A DNA stretch of 64,000 nt from Microbacterium sp. LWH3-1.2 (GCF_040675855.1 NZ_JBEGIK010000001.1:496001-560000); one strand, 5' to 3'. Shown: positions 16,391 to 25,088, counted from the stretch's first letter. Notes: generated by a model from the letters alone, not told the origin. Made by a program: numbers and translations.

Positions 16391-18250
16391 TCAGAAGTTG
16401 TTGATCACGGAGGCGAACACGAGGTCGATCTTCGCGGCGTCGGACGCGTCGAACCACTGACCGCCGGTCGCCTCGGCGATGCGCTGCAGGGAGCCGGTGT
16501 CGGCGCCCTCGCCGTACGCGATCGGGAAGATGCGGACAGGGGCGTCGTCGCCGCCCTCCTTCGAGGATGCGCCGATCTTCGCGACGAGCGAGTCGAGCGA
16601 GATCTCGGAGTCGGTGTCCTGACCGTCGGACAGGAGGACGATCGCGTTGATACGGCCGGGCTGCGCGCGCGAAACCATCTCGTCGTAGGCCGCGGCGATC
16701 GCGTCGTACAGCGGCGTGCCGTCGCGGTGGGCGAAGCGCAGGTCGTCGAGCGACGAGTCGACGGACTCGCGATCGGACGCCAGCGGCTCGACGTCGCGCA
16801 GCACGACGATGTTCTGCCCGGCCTCCGACTCGACGCCGGTCGTGAATGCCCAGACCCCGACTTCGTCCGACGAGCGGAAGTGGCCGAGCGTGGCCTGCGC
16901 ACCCTCGATCGCGCCGTCGAGCTTCGAGCGGCCGTCCCCGATCGCCTCGTCCATCGAGCCCGAGATGTCGATCACCTCGAGCACCGACGAGGGCTTGCGG
17001 ATCTGCGTCCACTGGTCGATCGCGGCCGAGACCACGTCCACCGCCGGCTTCGGCAGCGTGACCGCGGGCCCGGCGGGATCGACCCCGTACTCGGCCGTGA
17101 AGAGGTCGCCCAGCGGCGCCGAGGCGTCCAGCGGGCGGAAGCCGTACTCGGGCAGGATCTTCTGCGCAGCGTCGGTCTGCAGGAACGCCGCGAACGCCGC
17201 GCCGGCCTCGGCCTGCTCGGGCGTCACCCAGTCGGCGCCCAGGACGGTGATCGGGTTGTCGGACCACATCGAGCCGCCCGAGGGATACACCGCGACGAGC
17301 TTCTCTCTGGGCGGGGTCAGCGTCTCGCCCGGCTGCACCGTGTGCGAGTCGGGGTTGCCCTGGTTGTAGTTGAGAAGCGAGGTCTCCTCCAGCGCGACCG
17401 CGGAGACGTAGCCCGAGCCGCCGGCACCGTTCTGCGTCTCGTCGTAAAGCCGCGTCAGCACTTTGCCGGTGGTGTCGCCGTAGTGGATCACGCATTCCTC
17501 GAACACGCGCGAGAACTCCGCGGCGGCCGCGACGTCGTCGGCGGTGAGATCAGCGGTCTTGCCGGATGCCTCGTACGACTGCATCAGGATCGCCGAGAGC
17601 CCGGTCGTCGACGTGTTGGGGTTCGTCTTCGAGATCTTGAACGAGCCCCACAGCGGCTTGCCGACGCTCGCCCAGCCCCCGGGGTCCTGGCAGAGCGCCT
17701 CGAAGTCCGTGATGCCGACCGGCGACGCCGGATAGCCCAGCGCCTTCGCCATCGTCTCGGGGACGCCGAAGACGACCGGCGTGTGGGTGAACGACTCGGG
17801 CTCGCCGACGAGGGAAGCGGATGCTGCGGCCGCGACCCGATCGGTCCAGACCGTCGACGCGGGCGACCACATCGTGGGCCAGCGGCGCATGTCGTCGTCG
17901 GGCCAGTCGCCGCCCGCGGTCAGGAACCGCGTCGCGTCGCCCGAGGACACGTTGATCGGACGCACCGTCGCGCATTCGGCGAGCTGCTCGTGCTGCGACG
18001 ATTCCTTGAAGGCGTCCGACAGCGCGTCGAGCATGTTGACCTTCTCGGAGGAGGTCGCGACGACCACGCTCGTGCAGCCGTCGTCGGCGAAGTCGCCACC
18101 ACCGGACTCCTCGACAACGGGGTCGGGTCCGAAGCATCCGGTGAGGGCGATCGCGGAGGCGATCAGCGCCGCCGCACCGGCGAGCAGACGTGGTCGAGTG
18201 CGGGCGAGGGACGAGCTGTGGGCGGACGAACGCCGGGTTCGTGCGGGCAT
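16391..18250 (-). CDS. Lipoprotein with solute-binding and von Willebrand factor A domains
   Basis: A 619-residue exported lipoprotein. The signal peptide ends in a lipobox ALTGC with Cys39. Residues about 60-370 resemble a type II periplasmic solute-binding protein (VVVATSSEKVNMLDALSDAF, GGSMWSDNPITVLG). Residues about 400-600 form a VWA domain with the metal-ion site DISGSMDEA, a downstream TPLYDAIAAAYDEM and VLLSDGQDT. This fusion is known in actinobacteria, but its ligand is not. It is coupled with the membrane protein 15342-16379. ATG 18250 is a good start for the signal peptide. Confidence 0.8.
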   Translation of the reverse strand: MPARTRRSSAHSSSLARTRPRLLAGAAALIASAIALTGCFGPDPVVEESGGGDFADDGCTSVVVATSSEKVNMLDALSDAFKESSQHEQLAECATVRPINVSSGDATRFLTAGGDWPDDDMRRWPTMWSPASTVWTDRVAAAASASLVGEPESFTHTPVVFGVPETMAKALGYPASPVGITDFEALCQDPGGWASVGKPLWGSFKISKTNPNTSTTGLSAILMQSYEASGKTADLTADDVAAAAEFSRVFEECVIHYGDTTGKVLTRLYDETQNGAGGSGYVSAVALEETSLLNYNQGNPDSHTVQPGETLTPPREKLVAVYPSGGSMWSDNPITVLGADWVTPEQAEAGAAFAAFLQTDAAQKILPEYGFRPLDASAPLGDLFTAEYGVDPAGPAVTLPKPAVDVVSAAIDQWTQIRKPSSVLEVIDISGSMDEAIGDGRSKLDGAIEGAQATLGHFRSSDEVGVWAFTTGVESEAGQNIVVLRDVEPLASDRESVDSSLDDLRFAHRDGTPLYDAIAAAYDEMVSRAQPGRINAIVLLSDGQDTDSEISLDSLVAKIGASSKEGGDDAPVRIFPIAYGEGADTGSLQRIAEATGGQWFDASDAAKIDLVFASVINNF

Positions 18251-18266
18251 GGCAGAAGCCTACGGC

Positions 18267-18440
18267 TCAGTGGTCGGCCCGCACAGACACGCGCGCCACC
18301 CGGGCGCGCACGAGCCGCTCCCGGTCGGGGCGCCACCGCGAGGTCGGCGTCGGCGTGACCATCTCCATGACGCCGAGCAGGGCGAGCAGCAGCGGCGTCG
18401 GCCGGCGCGGTGGTCGAGGGCAACGCTGCTCTGGAGCCAT
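18267..18440 (-). CDS. Small hypothetical protein, doubtful
   Basis: A 57-codon frame with an ATG start and a short hydrophobic stretch (PTPLLLALLGVMEMV) between basic ends. It fills the gap between the lipoprotein gene ending at 18518 and the VWA-lipoprotein start. No family is recognised, and several other frames are also open here, so it may not be expressed. Confidence 0.25.
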   Translation of the reverse strand: MAPEQRCPRPPRRPTPLLLALLGVMEMVTPTPTSRWRPDRERLVRARVARVSVRADH

Positions 18441-18517
18441 GTGGCCCAGCGTACGCAGAGCCGCACGCACGCGGAGCCCGTCACCGACGCGGTCTGTGCG
18501 GACTTCGGCGGCGGTCG

Positions 18518-19405
18518 TCAGCCGCCGAAGCCGCACCAGGCGGCGACCCACGTCAGGATGCGGCCGCGCATCTCCTCGCCGACGAACAGCTCGACCGAAC
18601 CGGACTCGCCCTCGAGCTGGACGGCCAGGTCGAAGATCGTGCCGCGTTTGTCCTCCTGGACGGCATGCGGGTCGCAGCGGAAGGGCACGATCGGGATCTG
18701 CACCACGATCGGCTCCGGGTCCCCCTCGGCGACCTCGATGTCGAGCGTGCGGACCTCGTCGGAGGTCGCCCCGGCGAAGTCGATCAGGTTCGTGCGTCCG
18801 ATGCCTGCGATCGTCACCGCCCCGTCGCGGGTGGGGGTGACGGTGAGCTCGAGCGTCGCCGGCACGCCCGGGGCGGAGGGCTCGAAGCCGGTGAAGGCGA
18901 GGGCGGCGGCATCGGTCACCCGCTCGAGCAGGCACTCGCGGGCGTGCAGCTCCGCGAGGAATCCGAGGGGATCGGGAGCCGGGGCCGTCACCTCGGTCGC
19001 TGCGGAGTCCCGGGTCACCTCGAGCACGACGTGTGCCTCCCCGTCGTCGGGCGCCGAGCAGTCGACGGGTGGCAGCTGCACGCGGATGTCGACGGTGCCG
19101 CCGGGCGACACGGTGCTGACCCGGTCGGCGATCGCCCGTACCGCCGGACCGTCGAACCGGGCGTCCTCGACGCGGACCGCCCCCACGGTGAGCGGCGCGT
19201 CGCCGCCGTTCACCAGTTGCACCTGGGCCTGCCGACCCGCCACGTCGGAACGCAGCTGGTGGAGCTCGACAGCGACTCCGGCGGGCAGCGTCGGCCCGCG
19301 CTCGGCCGCCTCAGGCGACGCCGCCGCGCACGCGGTGAGCGCGAGGACACCCGCGGCGAGCGCCACCGCCCCGAGGCGGGGACGCGATGGCGCCGGGGGT
19401 CGCAC
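18518..19405 (-). CDS. Hypothetical exported lipoprotein
   Basis: A 295-residue secreted lipoprotein with a signal peptide and lipobox ALTAC (Cys26). The mature part is rich in beta-strand patterns (VELHQLRSDVAGRQAQVQLV, GGTVDIRVQLPPVDCSAP, ATLELTVTPTRDGAVTIAGI) typical of immunoglobulin-like or DUF-type cell-surface domains. Four cysteines occur in the mature protein, and the C-terminus ends WCGFGG. No function is known. Its start is five bases after the menC stop on the same strand, so it is likely co-transcribed with menC. Confidence 0.7.
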   Translation of the reverse strand: MRPPAPSRPRLGAVALAAGVLALTACAAASPEAAERGPTLPAGVAVELHQLRSDVAGRQAQVQLVNGGDAPLTVGAVRVEDARFDGPAVRAIADRVSTVSPGGTVDIRVQLPPVDCSAPDDGEAHVVLEVTRDSAATEVTAPAPDPLGFLAELHARECLLERVTDAAALAFTGFEPSAPGVPATLELTVTPTRDGAVTIAGIGRTNLIDFAGATSDEVRTLDIEVAEGDPEPIVVQIPIVPFRCDPHAVQEDKRGTIFDLAVQLEGESGSVELFVGEEMRGRILTWVAAWCGFGG

Positions 19406-19409
19406 AGGC

Positions 19410-20546
19410 CTACGACCGCGTCAGCGTCTCGCGGGCGACGGTGCAGTCCTCGAGCGCGACCGGGTCGATGTCGACACCGAGGCCGTGACCGATCGGCACG
19501 CGCACGTGGCCGTCTTCGAGCACCGCGGGCTCGGTGACGATGTCGCGGGTGTAGAAGCGGGCGGATGCCGACACGTCGCCCGGCAGTGTGAAGCCGGGCA
19601 GCGCTGCGAGGGCCGCGTTCGCCGCGCGGCCGATGCCCGTCTCGAGCATGCCGCCGCACCACACCGGCACGCCGGCCGCGAGGCATCGGTCGTGGATCTT
19701 GACCGCCTCGACGTACCCGCCGACGCGGCCCGCCTTGATGTTGATGACGGATGCCGAGCCCAGCGCGAGCGCGTCGGCCGCCGCCTTGTCGGACACGACG
19801 GACTCGTCGAGGCACACGGGGGTGCGAAGGCGCCGGGCCAGCGTCGCGTGGTCGACGAGGTCGTCCTCCTGGAGCGGCTGCTCGATGAGGAGCAGGTCGA
19901 AGCGGTCGAGCTCGGCGAGGGTGTCGGCATCCGCCATCGTGTAGGCGGAGTTCGCGTCGACCTGCAGCGGGATCGCGCCGAAGGCGTCGCGCACCGCGGC
20001 CGTGTCACCGACGTCGCGACCGGGCTTGATCTTGATCTTGATGCGCACGTAGCCCTCGTCGAGGTAGCCACGCACGGTCTCGACGAGAGTCGCGGGGTCG
20101 CGCTGGATGCCGACCGACACCCCGCTCGGCACGCGGTCGCGCACCGCTCCGGCGTACTCGGCGAAGCTGCGGCCGTCCGCTCGGAGTGCGGCGTCGAGCA
20201 CCGCCAGTTCGAGCCCGGCCTTCGCCATGCGATGGCCCTTGAAGGGCTCGAGCACGCGCGCGACCTCCTCGGGCGCGAGCCGCCCCCGGTCAAGGAGTGC
20301 CGGCGCGAGGAAGCGCAGCGCGACATCCCACGCACCCTGCGTGTACTCGCTCGAGTACAGCGGGTCGGCCTGCGTGACGACTTCGCCCCAGCCGTCGCCG
20401 TCGGCGGTGAGCGCCCGCACGACGATGACCTCGCGCACCGTCTCGGTGCCGAACGACGTGGTGAACGGCGCCACCAGCGGCAGGTGCAGGACCCGCAGCT
20501 CGAATCCTTCGAGGGTGACGGATGCCGCCGGCCGGGCGATGGGCAT
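19410..20546 (-). CDS. menC: Enolase-superfamily o-succinylbenzoate synthase / N-acylamino acid racemase
   Basis: A 378-residue enolase-superfamily enzyme. The active-site set is intact: the KIKIKP motif (Lys170, Lys172, Lys174), metal ligands Asp197 (QVDANSAY), Glu222 (LIEQPLQ) and Asp247 (CLDESV), and the second base Lys271 (NIKAGRVGG). This matches the MenC family 2/NSAR branch, which dehydrates SHCHC to o-succinylbenzoate in menaquinone synthesis and may also racemise N-acylamino acids. No other men genes are in the window, so a racemase role cannot be excluded. The gene is followed by a lipoprotein gene and preceded by a 52-codon small gene. Confidence 0.85.
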   Translation of the reverse strand: MPIARPAASVTLEGFELRVLHLPLVAPFTTSFGTETVREVIVVRALTADGDGWGEVVTQADPLYSSEYTQGAWDVALRFLAPALLDRGRLAPEEVARVLEPFKGHRMAKAGLELAVLDAALRADGRSFAEYAGAVRDRVPSGVSVGIQRDPATLVETVRGYLDEGYVRIKIKIKPGRDVGDTAAVRDAFGAIPLQVDANSAYTMADADTLAELDRFDLLLIEQPLQEDDLVDHATLARRLRTPVCLDESVVSDKAAADALALGSASVINIKAGRVGGYVEAVKIHDRCLAAGVPVWCGGMLETGIGRAANAALAALPGFTLPGDVSASARFYTRDIVTEPAVLEDGHVRVPIGHGLGVDIDPVALEDCTVARETLTRS

Positions 20547-20585
20547 GCGCTCAGCGTACGCCCGCCCGCCGACGGAGCGCGGCCG

Positions 20586-20744
20586 TCAGTGCGCGAAGCG
20601 AGCGGGCGCGGCGTCTCGGAGAACCGGGACGTACGTGGACCGGGCGACCCGCGGCCGCCGACGGCGCGGTTCTGCCGGCGGGTGCGCCGCTCCCCGCAGC
20701 GCGCCGCTCATAGCGACGATCAGGGTCTCGATGTGCTCGCGCAT
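20586..20744 (-). CDS. Small 52-residue hypothetical protein
   Basis: A short minus-strand gene with a strong ribosome-binding site, AGGAGGAATC, directly before ATG 20744. The product begins MREHIETLIVAMSGAL, continues into a basic proline/arginine-rich middle and ends APARFAH. No membrane segment or known domain is visible. The quality of the translation signal is the main evidence. It lies 40 bases upstream of menC on the same strand and may be the first gene of that unit. Function unknown. Confidence 0.5.
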   Translation of the reverse strand: MREHIETLIVAMSGALRGAAHPPAEPRRRRPRVARSTYVPVLRDAAPARFAH

Positions 20745-20855
20745 GATTCCTCCTCGTTCCCCTGAGAAGAGCCCGCCGTGCCGCCGGTGATACGTCTCTC
20801 TATCTGTCCGTCACGGTACGCCGGGATTCCGACATCCATGCCGGGCCGACGTCTT

Positions 20856-20910
20856 CTGCTCACCTGTCACGATGTGTCGCTCGAGCCGGCACTTCGCGAC
20901 AGGTGAGCAG
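20856..20910 (-). terminator. 13-bp perfect inverted repeat, probable terminator
   Basis: CTGCTCACCTGTC (20856-20868) and its exact complement GACAGGTGAGCAG (20898-20910) enclose 29 bases. The structure starts 22 bases beyond the stop of the minus-strand cyclase gene and precedes the small gene 20586-20744, which fits a transcription terminator between two same-strand units. A T tract is absent, and the loop is long, so a regulatory role is an alternative. Confidence 0.45.
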
Positions 20911-20931
20911 TCCTGCGATCGGGTCTGGAGG

Positions 20932-21849
20932 TCAGGCGGGGAGCTCGGCGAAGGCGCGCACCGGGAACGTGCCGAATCCCTCGACCGCCGGCGGGGCGGC
21001 GGTGAACCGGGCGCCGCGCGGCGGCAGCGACCCGAGGTTCGTCAGGTGCTCCACCACGTGCACGCCCGCTCCGAGCAGCAGCGAGTGCGCGGGCCGCTCG
21101 CCGCCCGACTCGGTGTCGTCGATGTTGACCGAGTCGATGCCGACGAGCACCACGCCGGCGTCGATGAGCCACTGCGCGGCCTCGCCGGCCAGGAAGGGCG
21201 CGCCGACGCCGTACTCGGGCTGCCCGAACCAGCGGTCCCACCCGGAGTGCAGCAGGACGGCCGCGCCGCGCACGTCGCGATCGGCGAGCGTGGCGGAACG
21301 GATGCCTCGGCGCGACGTGTCCCACGCGTCCTCCAGGTGGAACACCTCGGCGCGCAGGCCCACGAGCGACGAGAGGTCGAGGCCCGCCAGGTCGCTGCCG
21401 TCGGCGTACCGGTGGAACGGCGAGTCGAGGTAGGTTCCGGTGTTCCCGATCATGTGGATGACGTCCATCGCGAACTCCGTGCCCGGGGCGTACCGGGCAC
21501 GGGAGTCCTCGCGGGTGAGGTGCGGCGTGATGGTCGGCGCGGGAAGGCCCGGGTACGTCACGAGTCCCGCGCGGATGGGGTGGCTGAGATCGACGACGCG
21601 CCTACCCCCGGTCGCCGGGCACGCGGCATCCACTCCCCTGCTGCCACGGTGCGGCTCCTCGACGATGCGGAGACCCCGCAGGTCCACCTCGTCGACGAGC
21701 GCCAGCCCGAGGTGGGCGATCAGCAGCCGGGCGACCTCGTCCTCGGTGGAGTCGGCGCCCGGAAGGTCGAGACGGAAACCCGTGCCGGCGAGGCCGCCGC
21801 CGTTTGCGAACCGGATGTCGAAGTCGAAGTGGGCGCGGTACTCGGGCAT
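20932..21849 (-). CDS. Cyclase-family (kynurenine formamidase-like) hydrolase with N-terminal extra domain
   Basis: A 305-residue predicted metal-dependent hydrolase. Residues about 85-300 are a cyclase/formamidase domain with VVDLSHPIRAGLVTYPGLP, the metal motif TYLDSPFHRYADG (a variant of HxGTHxDxPxH: here GNTGTYLDSPFH, with Tyr in place of the second His), HSGWDRWFG and GIDSVNIDDTES. Residues 1-70 form a separate alpha/beta module (FDFDIRFANGGGLAGTGFRL ... LVDEVDLRGLRIVEEPH) that I have seen as a stand-alone small protein beside cyclase genes, so this is a probable fusion. The substrate is not known. The ATG at 21849 follows no strong ribosome-binding site. Confidence 0.75.
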   Translation of the reverse strand: MPEYRAHFDFDIRFANGGGLAGTGFRLDLPGADSTEDEVARLLIAHLGLALVDEVDLRGLRIVEEPHRGSRGVDAACPATGGRRVVDLSHPIRAGLVTYPGLPAPTITPHLTREDSRARYAPGTEFAMDVIHMIGNTGTYLDSPFHRYADGSDLAGLDLSSLVGLRAEVFHLEDAWDTSRRGIRSATLADRDVRGAAVLLHSGWDRWFGQPEYGVGAPFLAGEAAQWLIDAGVVLVGIDSVNIDDTESGGERPAHSLLLGAGVHVVEHLTNLGSLPPRGARFTAAPPAVEGFGTFPVRAFAELPA

Positions 21850-22127
21850 GCGGTCAGCGTAGGGGCGCGGCATCCGTCCCCTGCGGGGTGATCCGCACAA
21901 TGGCAGGTGATCCGTGCGACTCGGCAGGAATGCTGCGCCCGCGCTTAGGCGGTCGGCCGTGGAATGGCAACCCCGTCGGCCGATCGCGGCCTCGTCCGTA
22001 GCGTCGGGGCATGGACACCTTCGACTTCGCCCCGCGACGCGCCATCGTGAGGGGGTCGCCCGCATCGACGTCCGCGACGACGCCGACGTGCGGCCGGGCG
22101 ATCCGACCCGCGACCCGCAGGAGTAGG

Positions 22128-22841
22128 TCAGGGGCGGACGAGCAGATACCCGCGAGCGTCGTCGAAGCCGCCGACGACGAGGCCGTCGGCGAGGTGCCCG
22201 ACGAGCTGCTCGCGCACGCGCGCGCGCCAGACCGCAGCATCCACCGGCGTCTCACTGCGGAGGGTCTCGATATCGTGCGGGATCTCGACCGACGCGACCA
22301 CCCGCTCGTCCGCGGGGGTGGGCACCGGCGGCGCGGCGAGCGCCCACGACACCATGATGCGGTCGGTCTCATCGCCGCGGTTGACGCCGTCGTCCATAGG
22401 CCCGTAGTGGTTGACGAGGTACTCGGTGACCCGGGTGCCGAGCACGCGCAGGTTGAAGTGGGCGTTGCGGGCGACGAGGGGGTCGAAGGTCCATGTGATG
22501 TGGCCCACGCCTCGCGCGAGCGCCCACTCCTGCTGATGCCGTTTCAGGACGCGGCCGAGTCCCTGCGACTGGTGGTCGGAGAGCACGCCGGTGATATGGC
22601 TGTGCATCGAGCGTGCGGCAGGCTCCGCGAAGAACGCGACGGATGCTCCGACCATGCGGTCCTGGTCGTACAGGCCGACCGCGTAGTTGCCGGCGTGGGC
22701 GAGCGCACGCAGCAGGTTCGGGGGCATTCCGCCCCGGTCCCCGCCCCAAACCTCGGCGAGCACGGCGGAGGCGCGGTGGACCTCTTCGACGGTGTCGAGG
22801 AAACGGATGTCGATGCCGGGCGGCGTCGCGGTCTCGGCCAT
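22128..22841 (-). CDS. GNAT-family N-acetyltransferase (COG3375-like)
   Basis: A 237-residue protein. The N-terminal half carries the GNAT pattern: AVGLYDQDRMVGASVAFF for the central strands, HSHITGVLSDHQSQGLGRVL for the acetyl-CoA binding Q-x-x-G-x-G/A loop, and WTFDPLVARNAHFNLRVLG, the signature that separates the COG3375 branch. The acceptor is unknown. ATG 22841 gives the family N-terminus. It lies alone between the cyclase gene and the repeat cluster at 23 kb; the 190 bases between 22842 and 23038 contain no recognisable gene. Confidence 0.8.
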   Translation of the reverse strand: MAETATPPGIDIRFLDTVEEVHRASAVLAEVWGGDRGGMPPNLLRALAHAGNYAVGLYDQDRMVGASVAFFAEPAARSMHSHITGVLSDHQSQGLGRVLKRHQQEWALARGVGHITWTFDPLVARNAHFNLRVLGTRVTEYLVNHYGPMDDGVNRGDETDRIMVSWALAAPPVPTPADERVVASVEIPHDIETLRSETPVDAAVWRARVREQLVGHLADGLVVGGFDDARGYLLVRP

Positions 22842-23038
22842 GTGCTCACGGTACTCCGCCGACCATGTCCCTTTCACCGCGATCATGCATGCTCGGAGAA
22901 GCGGGGCGCGCGGAGCCGGGCGAGTGCAGCCCCGATAGCCTGAACCGATGGGTGCGGGTGGCGAGGACGCGAGACGAAGACTCACCCGGATGCCTCGCCA
23001 GGGCGCCATCGTCGCGGTCCTGGCGATCGCGGGTCTCG

Positions 23039-23310
23039 TCCTCAACTGAGGAGCAGCGTCTCGTCCTCAACTGAGGAGCAGCGTCTCGTCCTCAACTGAG
23101 GAGCAGCGTCTCGTCCTCAACTGAGGAGCGGCGTCTCGTCCTCAACTGAGGACGAGAGCCGAGATGCGGAGCGAACCCGCCCGAAGGCTCCTCAACTCGG
23201 CGCAGGTCCTCAACTGAGGAACGATGGCGCAGCTCCTCAACTCGGCGCAGGTCCTCAACTGAGGAACGATGGCGCAGCTCCTCAACTCGGCGCAGGTCCT
23301 CAACTGAGGA
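23039..23310. repeat. Palindromic tandem repeats, two period classes
   Basis: Eight copies of the near-palindrome TCCTCAACTGAGGA occur at 23039, 23064, 23089, 23114, 23139 (period 25) and 23207, 23252, 23297 (period 45). The first set is joined by AGCAGCGTCTCG, the second by a longer linker that contains a degenerate half copy, CTCCTCAACTCGG. Arms TCCTCA and TGAGGA are fully complementary around AC. The block lies between a GNAT gene and a truncated peptide transporter. Apparent open frames through it are products of the periodicity. Confidence 0.9.
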
Positions 23311-23328
23311 ACGACCTCTCGGCGACTC

Positions 23329-23372
23329 GGCGACCCGCGCGACCCGGCGACCCGCGCGACCCGGCGACCCGC
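23329..23372. repeat. 17-bp tandem repeat, 2.6 copies
   Basis: GGCGACCCGCGCGACCC is repeated at 23329 and 23346 with a partial third copy at 23363, directly after the palindromic block. It is GC-only sequence with no visible coding role. Confidence 0.7.
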
Positions 23373-23505
23373 CGCCGATCCGCATGTGCGCGCCGTTCCT
23401 TGTGCCCCCTCAGACGAGGGCGTGCGCCCCTGGGTCTATCGCGCCCGCGGAGCCCATCGCTAGCCTGACCCCTACCGGGCGACGGGAGCGGGCGCATGGA
23501 CGGGT

Positions 23506-23875
23506 GTGGGCAGGGCTTTCAGGGGGACGACGCAGCGGGGCGGGCGCAAGCCCGAGCAGGTCCCGGTCGGGCCGCCGGACGGCGCGACGGCCGCGGCCGA
23601 CGCCACGCGCACCGGCACCGTTGCCGCGACGAGCGGGACGGATGCCGCGGCCACGACCGGCCCGGAGGACGGCGCCGACCACGACACCCGGTTCTTCGGG
23701 CAGCCGTGGGCCCTCGCACACATCTTCGGCGTGGAGATGTGGGAGCGGTTCAGCGCCTACGGCATGCAGGGCATCCTGCTCATCTACATGTACTACTCCG
23801 TCGACGAACACGACCAGGGCGCACCTCGACCTCGCCCGGCGCGCACTGGCGGAGGCATCCGTCCCCGCCCGCTGA
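23506..23875 (+). pseudogene. Truncated POT/PTR2 peptide transporter joined to an unrelated C-terminal tail
   Basis: From GTG 23506 the frame encodes an Ala/Thr-rich leader and then HDTRFFGQPWALAHIFGVEM and WERFSAYGMQGILLIYMYYS, the unmistakable start of a proton-dependent oligopeptide transporter (normally about 450-500 residues, 12-14 membrane segments). Similarity ends after the first membrane segment near 23810. A different frame then reads HLDLARRALAEASVPAR and stops at 23875, which looks like the end of another protein. The pattern fits a deletion that removed most of the transporter and the start of a neighbour. Confidence 0.75.
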
Positions 23876-23894
23876 CCGTGGCGAGCCCTCCGGC

Positions 23895-25088
23895 TCAGCC
23901 TCCCGTGGGCGTCCAGGCGCTGCCGTTGTTCGAACTGCGCTCGACCGCGTCCAGAACGCGCTGAATGTGGAGGCCGTCCTCGAACGACGGCTCGGGCTGC
24001 GTGCCCGAGGCGATCGCCGTCACGAGGTCGGCGACCTGGTGGCTGAAACCGTGCTCGTAGCCGAGCATGTGCCCCGTCGGCCACCACGGCGCGAGGTAGG
24101 GGTGGTCGTGCTCGGTCACGAGGATCCGGCGGAAACCCTGTTCGGTCTCGGGGAGGGTCGCGTCATAGAACCCCAGCTCGTTCATGCTCTCGAGGTCGAA
24201 CGAGATCGCCCCGAGGGAGCCGGCGACTTCGACGCGGAGAGCGTTCTTGCGGCCGGTGCGGAAGCGGGTCGCCTCGAACGAGGCGAGAGCGCCCGAGGAG
24301 AGGCGGCCGGTGAAGAGCGCGAGATCATCCACCGTGACGGCGCCACGCTCCTGCAGCGCGGTGCCGGAGAGACCGACACCTTCGCCGAGCAGCGGACGCT
24401 CGCTCACGATCGTCTCGAGGATGCCGGAGACGGTCTCGACACGCTGGCCCGTGATGTACTCGGTCAGATCGAGCGCGTGGGCGCCGATGTCGCCGAGGGC
24501 ACCGGAGCCCGCGCGCTCCTTCTGCATCCGCCAGGTGAGCGGCGCCTCGGCGTCCATCAGCCAATCCTGCAGGTACTCCGCGCGCACCTGGCGGACCTCG
24601 CCGATGCGGCCGGCGGCGATGAGGTCGCGCGCGAACGTGGCTGCGGGCACCCGCCGGTAGGTGAAGCCCACCATCGAGCGAACACCGCGGGCTGCTGCCC
24701 GCGCGGCGGCATCCGTCATCGCTTCGGCCTCGGCCACGCTGTTTGCCAGAGGTTTCTCGCAGAGCACGTGCTTGCCTGCTTCGAGCGCGGCGATCGCGAT
24801 CTGGGCGTGCGTGTCGCCCGGCGTGACGATGTCGACGAGGTCGATGTCGTCACGGCTGATGACCGCGCGCCAGTCGGTGGCGCTCTCGCGCCAGCCCCAC
24901 TTGTCGGCAGCGGCCGCCACCGCAGATGCATCCCTCCCCACGACGACGTCCATCGACGGCTTCAGTGCCAGGTCGAAGAAGCGTGGCGCGACACGCCAGC
25001 CTTGCGAGTGGGCGGCACCCATGAAGCCGTACCCGATCATGGCGACGCGCAGCGGCGGATTGATGCCGGTGGGCTCGTGGTTGGTCAA
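23895..25088 (-). CDS. Gfo/Idh/MocA-family sugar dehydrogenase
   Basis: A 397-residue NAD(P)-dependent oxidoreductase. The Rossmann fold starts RVAMIGYGFMGAAHSQGW, the substrate-site EKP is in KHVLCEKPLANS, and the C-terminal domain carries GDIGAHALDLTEYI with the conserved Asp/His region. The end, FEDGLHIQRVLDAVERSSNN, is typical of inositol or scyllo-inositol type members. It follows the solute-binding gene (25158-26204) by 69 bases in the same direction, so it is in the sugar operon. Start is a TTG at 25088 with AGAGAGGAC upstream; the exact start is uncertain. Substrate unknown. Confidence 0.85.
   Translation of the reverse strand: MTNHEPTGINPPLRVAMIGYGFMGAAHSQGWRVAPRFFDLALKPSMDVVVGRDASAVAAAADKWGWRESATDWRAVISRDDIDLVDIVTPGDTHAQIAIAALEAGKHVLCEKPLANSVAEAEAMTDAAARAAARGVRSMVGFTYRRVPAATFARDLIAAGRIGEVRQVRAEYLQDWLMDAEAPLTWRMQKERAGSGALGDIGAHALDLTEYITGQRVETVSGILETIVSERPLLGEGVGLSGTALQERGAVTVDDLALFTGRLSSGALASFEATRFRTGRKNALRVEVAGSLGAISFDLESMNELGFYDATLPETEQGFRRILVTEHDHPYLAPWWPTGHMLGYEHGFSHQVADLVTAIASGTQPEPSFEDGLHIQRVLDAVERSSNNGSAWTPTGG

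Noticed and set aside
21914..22126. Short plus-strand frame ending RIDVRDDADVRPGDPTRDPQE
   Set aside because: The acidic end looks protein-like, but no start signal or family is evident, and a frame change would be needed to join it to the ATG at 22011.
23039..23310. CRISPR-like array of palindromic repeats
   Set aside because: The intervals between palindromes are themselves identical repeats (11 or 31 bases), not unique spacers.
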